This document shows positions 61,966 through 64,000 of a stretch of DNA of 64,000 nt, one piece after another (the stretch's first letter is position 1; every line of letters starts with the position of its first letter). Location: NCBI RefSeq assembly GCF_001320245.1, contig NZ_BCBA01000035.1, positions 1 through 64,000 of the forward strand, read 5' to 3'. The position numbers and the translations under genes were made by a program. Below the pieces are notes generated by a model. It searched no databases. It was not told the DNA's origin and saw only the letters and a program-made list of their open reading frames with translations. The DNA is from Pseudomonas sp. NBRC 111124. Its GTDB lineage: Bacteria > Pseudomonadota > Gammaproteobacteria > Pseudomonadales > Pseudomonadaceae.

Positions 61966-63261
61966 ATGAAAGTTTTGATCATCGGCAGCGGCGGCCGTGA
62001 GCACGCCCTGGCCTGGAAAGTCGCCCAGGACCCACGCGTCGAGAAAGTCTTCGTTGCCCCGGGCAACGCTGGCACTGCCATCGAGCCAAAATGCGAGAAC
62101 GTCGCCATCGACGTCTGCGCGCTGGAGCAACTGGCCGACTTCGCCGAGAAGCACGTTGACCTGACCATCGTTGGCCCAGAAGCCCCACTGGTGATCGGCG
62201 TGGTCGACCTGTTCCGCAGCCGTGGCCTGGACTGCTTCGGCCCAACCAAGGGCGCAGCCCAGCTGGAAGGTTCCAAGGCCTTCACCAAGGACTTCCTGGC
62301 GCGCCACAAGATCCCGACTGCCGACTACCAGAACTTCACCGAGATCGAGCCGGCCCTGGCCTACCTGCAGGAAAAAGGCGCACCGATCGTGATCAAGGCC
62401 GATGGCCTGGCTGCGGGCAAGGGCGTAATCGTTGCCATGACCCTGGAAGAAGCCGAAGCCGCCGTGCGTGACATGCTCGCCGGCAACGCCTTCGGCGAGG
62501 CGGGTTCGCGCGTGGTCATCGAAGAGTTCCTCGATGGCGAGGAAGCCAGCTTCATCGTCATGGTCGATGGCCACAACGTGCTGCCAATGGCTACCAGCCA
62601 GGACCACAAGCGCGTCGGCGACCAGGACACCGGCCCGAACACTGGCGGCATGGGCGCCTACTCGCCTGCCCCGGTAGTGACCCCGGACGTGCACCAGCGC
62701 GTGATGGACCAGGTGATCTGGCCAACGGTGCGTGGCATGGCTGAAGAAGGCAACGTCTACACCGGCTTCCTGTACGCCGGCCTGATGATCGACAAGGCGG
62801 GCAACCCCAAGGTCATCGAGTTCAACTGCCGCTTCGGCGACCCTGAGACCCAGCCGGTCATGCTGCGCCTGGAGTCGAGCCTGGTGCTGCTGATCGAAGC
62901 CGCCTTCGCCAAGGCCCTGGACAAGGTCGAAGCACAGTGGGACCCGCGCCCGAGCCTGGGCGTGGTGCTGGCAGCCGGCGGTTACCCGGGCGACTACGCC
63001 AAGGGCGACGTGATCAAAGGCCTGGAGGCTGCGGCCAAGATCGAGGGCAAGGTGTTCCATGCCGGTACTTCGCTCAAAGACGGCCAGGTTGTCACCAACG
63101 GCGGCCGCGTGCTCTGCGCCACCGCCATGGGTGCCAGCGTTGCCGATGCTCAGCAACAGGCCTACCGCCTGGCCAAGGAAGTGAGCTGGAACGGCAGCTT
63201 CTACCGCACCGACATCGGCTACCGGGCCATCGCCCGCGAACGCGGTGAGCACCAGCAGTAA
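61966..63261 (+). CDS. purD: Phosphoribosylamine-glycine ligase
   Basis: 431-residue ATP-grasp enzyme: MKVLIIGSGGREHALAWK, the A-loop KADGLAAGKGV, QDHKRVGDQDTGPNTGGMGAY and EFNCRFGDPETQ. It joins glycine to phosphoribosylamine, second step of purine synthesis. Ends 136 bp before the RetS-like sensor start. Confidence 0.96.
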   Translation: MKVLIIGSGGREHALAWKVAQDPRVEKVFVAPGNAGTAIEPKCENVAIDVCALEQLADFAEKHVDLTIVGPEAPLVIGVVDLFRSRGLDCFGPTKGAAQLEGSKAFTKDFLARHKIPTADYQNFTEIEPALAYLQEKGAPIVIKADGLAAGKGVIVAMTLEEAEAAVRDMLAGNAFGEAGSRVVIEEFLDGEEASFIVMVDGHNVLPMATSQDHKRVGDQDTGPNTGGMGAYSPAPVVTPDVHQRVMDQVIWPTVRGMAEEGNVYTGFLYAGLMIDKAGNPKVIEFNCRFGDPETQPVMLRLESSLVLLIEAAFAKALDKVEAQWDPRPSLGVVLAAGGYPGDYAKGDVIKGLEAAAKIEGKVFHAGTSLKDGQVVTNGGRVLCATAMGASVADAQQQAYRLAKEVSWNGSFYRTDIGYRAIARERGEHQQ

Positions 63262-63396
63262 GTTTTACCGGATTGCCGCAGCAGCTTGTGCATGCGGCAT
63301 CCGGCTCGTCGACAGGGCCCCACGGGGGCCTTGCCTTCGACTTGGCGCGCCGCGCATAGTAAGTGTCTGGCACATCGGCTAGGAAGGGATCTCGTA

Positions 63397-64000
63397 GTGC
63401 GTCGGCTCCGGATTGCCACAGCTCTGATCGTCAGCTTGCTGACTTTGCTCTGCCTGCTCCCGGCTTCGGCCGAACAGGGCGGTGGTTGGTCCGTTCTGCT
63501 CGATGAACAGGCCAACCTGCAATTGAGCGACGTGCGCTCTGATCGCTATCGCAGCCAGTTCAGCCCGACCACCCTTGGCGAGCTCGATGCCGCACCGGCC
63601 GAACAGGCCCTGTGGTTGCACTATCGTCTGGAACCAGGCGACCAGGAGCAGTTGCTGCGCATCTTTGCCCCTGATCTGTCCCGCCTCGATCTGTACGCCC
63701 TGGATGGCGACAAGCTGCTGCGCCAACTGCACCATGGCCGCCAGGCCGGCAATGGCAGCCCGACCCTGCGCGGCAGTGACCACGTATTACCTTTGCCCAA
63801 TAGCCAGCACGCGCTGGACATCTACCTGCGCCTGGTCTCGGAGCACCAACTGCGCCCGGCCATCAGCCTGGAGCCTGCGGCGGTCGCCGCCTCCGACCAT
63901 AGCCAGCCATTGCTGTTCGGCATGTTGTTCGGCGGCCTGGTGATGCTCATCCTGCACAACCTGATCCGCTTCCTCTACACCCGCTCCAGCACCACCCTGT
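63397..64000 (+). CDS. retS: RetS-like hybrid sensor kinase, N-terminal part (cut by window end)
   Basis: The 201 codons visible start at GTG with GGAAGGGAT eight bases upstream. A signal peptide (VRRLRIATALIVSLLTLLCLLPASAEQ) is followed by a 7TMR-DISMED2-type periplasmic sensor, then the first transmembrane helix of the 7TM block (LLFGMLFGGLVMLILHNLIRFLY). The kinase and receiver domains lie beyond the window. It is called RetS because it directly follows purD, as retS follows purD in P. aeruginosa, and the domain order agrees. RetS opposes GacS and controls the Rsm switch between motile and sessile states. Confidence 0.8.
   Translation, partial: MRRLRIATALIVSLLTLLCLLPASAEQGGGWSVLLDEQANLQLSDVRSDRYRSQFSPTTLGELDAAPAEQALWLHYRLEPGDQEQLLRIFAPDLSRLDLYALDGDKLLRQLHHGRQAGNGSPTLRGSDHVLPLPNSQHALDIYLRLVSEHQLRPAISLEPAAVAASDHSQPLLFGMLFGGLVMLILHNLIRFLYTRSSTTL

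Noticed and set aside
60208..63252. Open frame of over 1,000 codons on the minus strand
   Set aside because: It lies wholly antisense to purH and purD, crosses the REP pair, and its translation is rich in His/Val/Leu/Ala/Gly/Gln, an echo of GC-rich codon bias. No ribosome site or family resemblance.

Overview
The window reads as chromosome of a Pseudomonas putida-group bacterium. Coding is dense and GC-rich with G/C-ending codons. Gene families and gene order (mmsA/omega-aminotransferase, copZ/copA/cueR, pbpC/alpha-2-macroglobulin, speA, dsbD-aroQ-accB-accC, acoR/acoXABC, prmA-dusB-fis-purH-purD-retS) match what I know of P. putida and P. aeruginosa, and P. putida-type REP elements occur throughout. 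I saw no tRNA, rRNA, prophage, CRISPR array or insertion sequence other than one REP-associated transposase.

Layout. 0.2-5.5 kb: beta-alanine/omega-amino-acid catabolism (aminotransferase then mmsA, minus strand) with a divergent LysR regulator, then a TetR regulator and a YigZ-family protein. 5.5-5.87 kb: a non-coding stretch with two perfect and two near-perfect DnaA boxes and three 11-bp repeats. 5.87-10.1 kb: an SDR oxidoreductase, adenine deaminase, an ArsR regulator, a small unknown and a Bcr/CflA efflux pump. 10.1-13.8 kb: copper homeostasis (copZ, a small secreted protein, copA, cueR) with two recognisable CueR promoters. 13.9-20.5 kb: an amino-acid-type chemoreceptor, an AraC regulator, and a thiolase / two-domain FabG / MaoC hydratase trio. 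20.5-24.4 kb: MazG-like hydrolase, cmoM, two DUF4136 lipoproteins, a small prepilin peptidase and a LuxR-type response regulator. 24.4-25.4 kb: a PIN/HTH toxin-antitoxin pair. 25.6-35.1 kb: an orphan TpsB transporter, PBP1C, a small membrane protein and a thioester alpha-2-macroglobulin.

35.3-41.6 kb: a MATE transporter, the REP-associated transposase flanked by REPs, speA, a SUI1 factor, a Nudix hydrolase and a DUF2333 protein. 41.9-47.2 kb: a two-receiver diguanylate cyclase, a second chemoreceptor and dsbD. 47.4-49.8 kb: aroQ, accB, accC. 49.9-56.2 kb: the acetoin module (AcoR divergent to acoXABC) with a textbook sigma-54 promoter and a pair of palindromic upstream sites. It sits between accC and prmA, which are normally neighbours. 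56.4-64 kb: prmA, a zinc-ribbon membrane protein, dusB-fis, purH-purD (separated by a 38-bp perfect inverted repeat) and the first 200 codons of a RetS-like sensor cut by the window edge.

Most genes are conserved core genes. The parts most worth a second look are the DnaA-box region, the tandem TTGTACAA palindromes, the orphan TpsB, the toxin-antitoxin pair with its operator, the REP/transposase unit and the inserted acetoin module.
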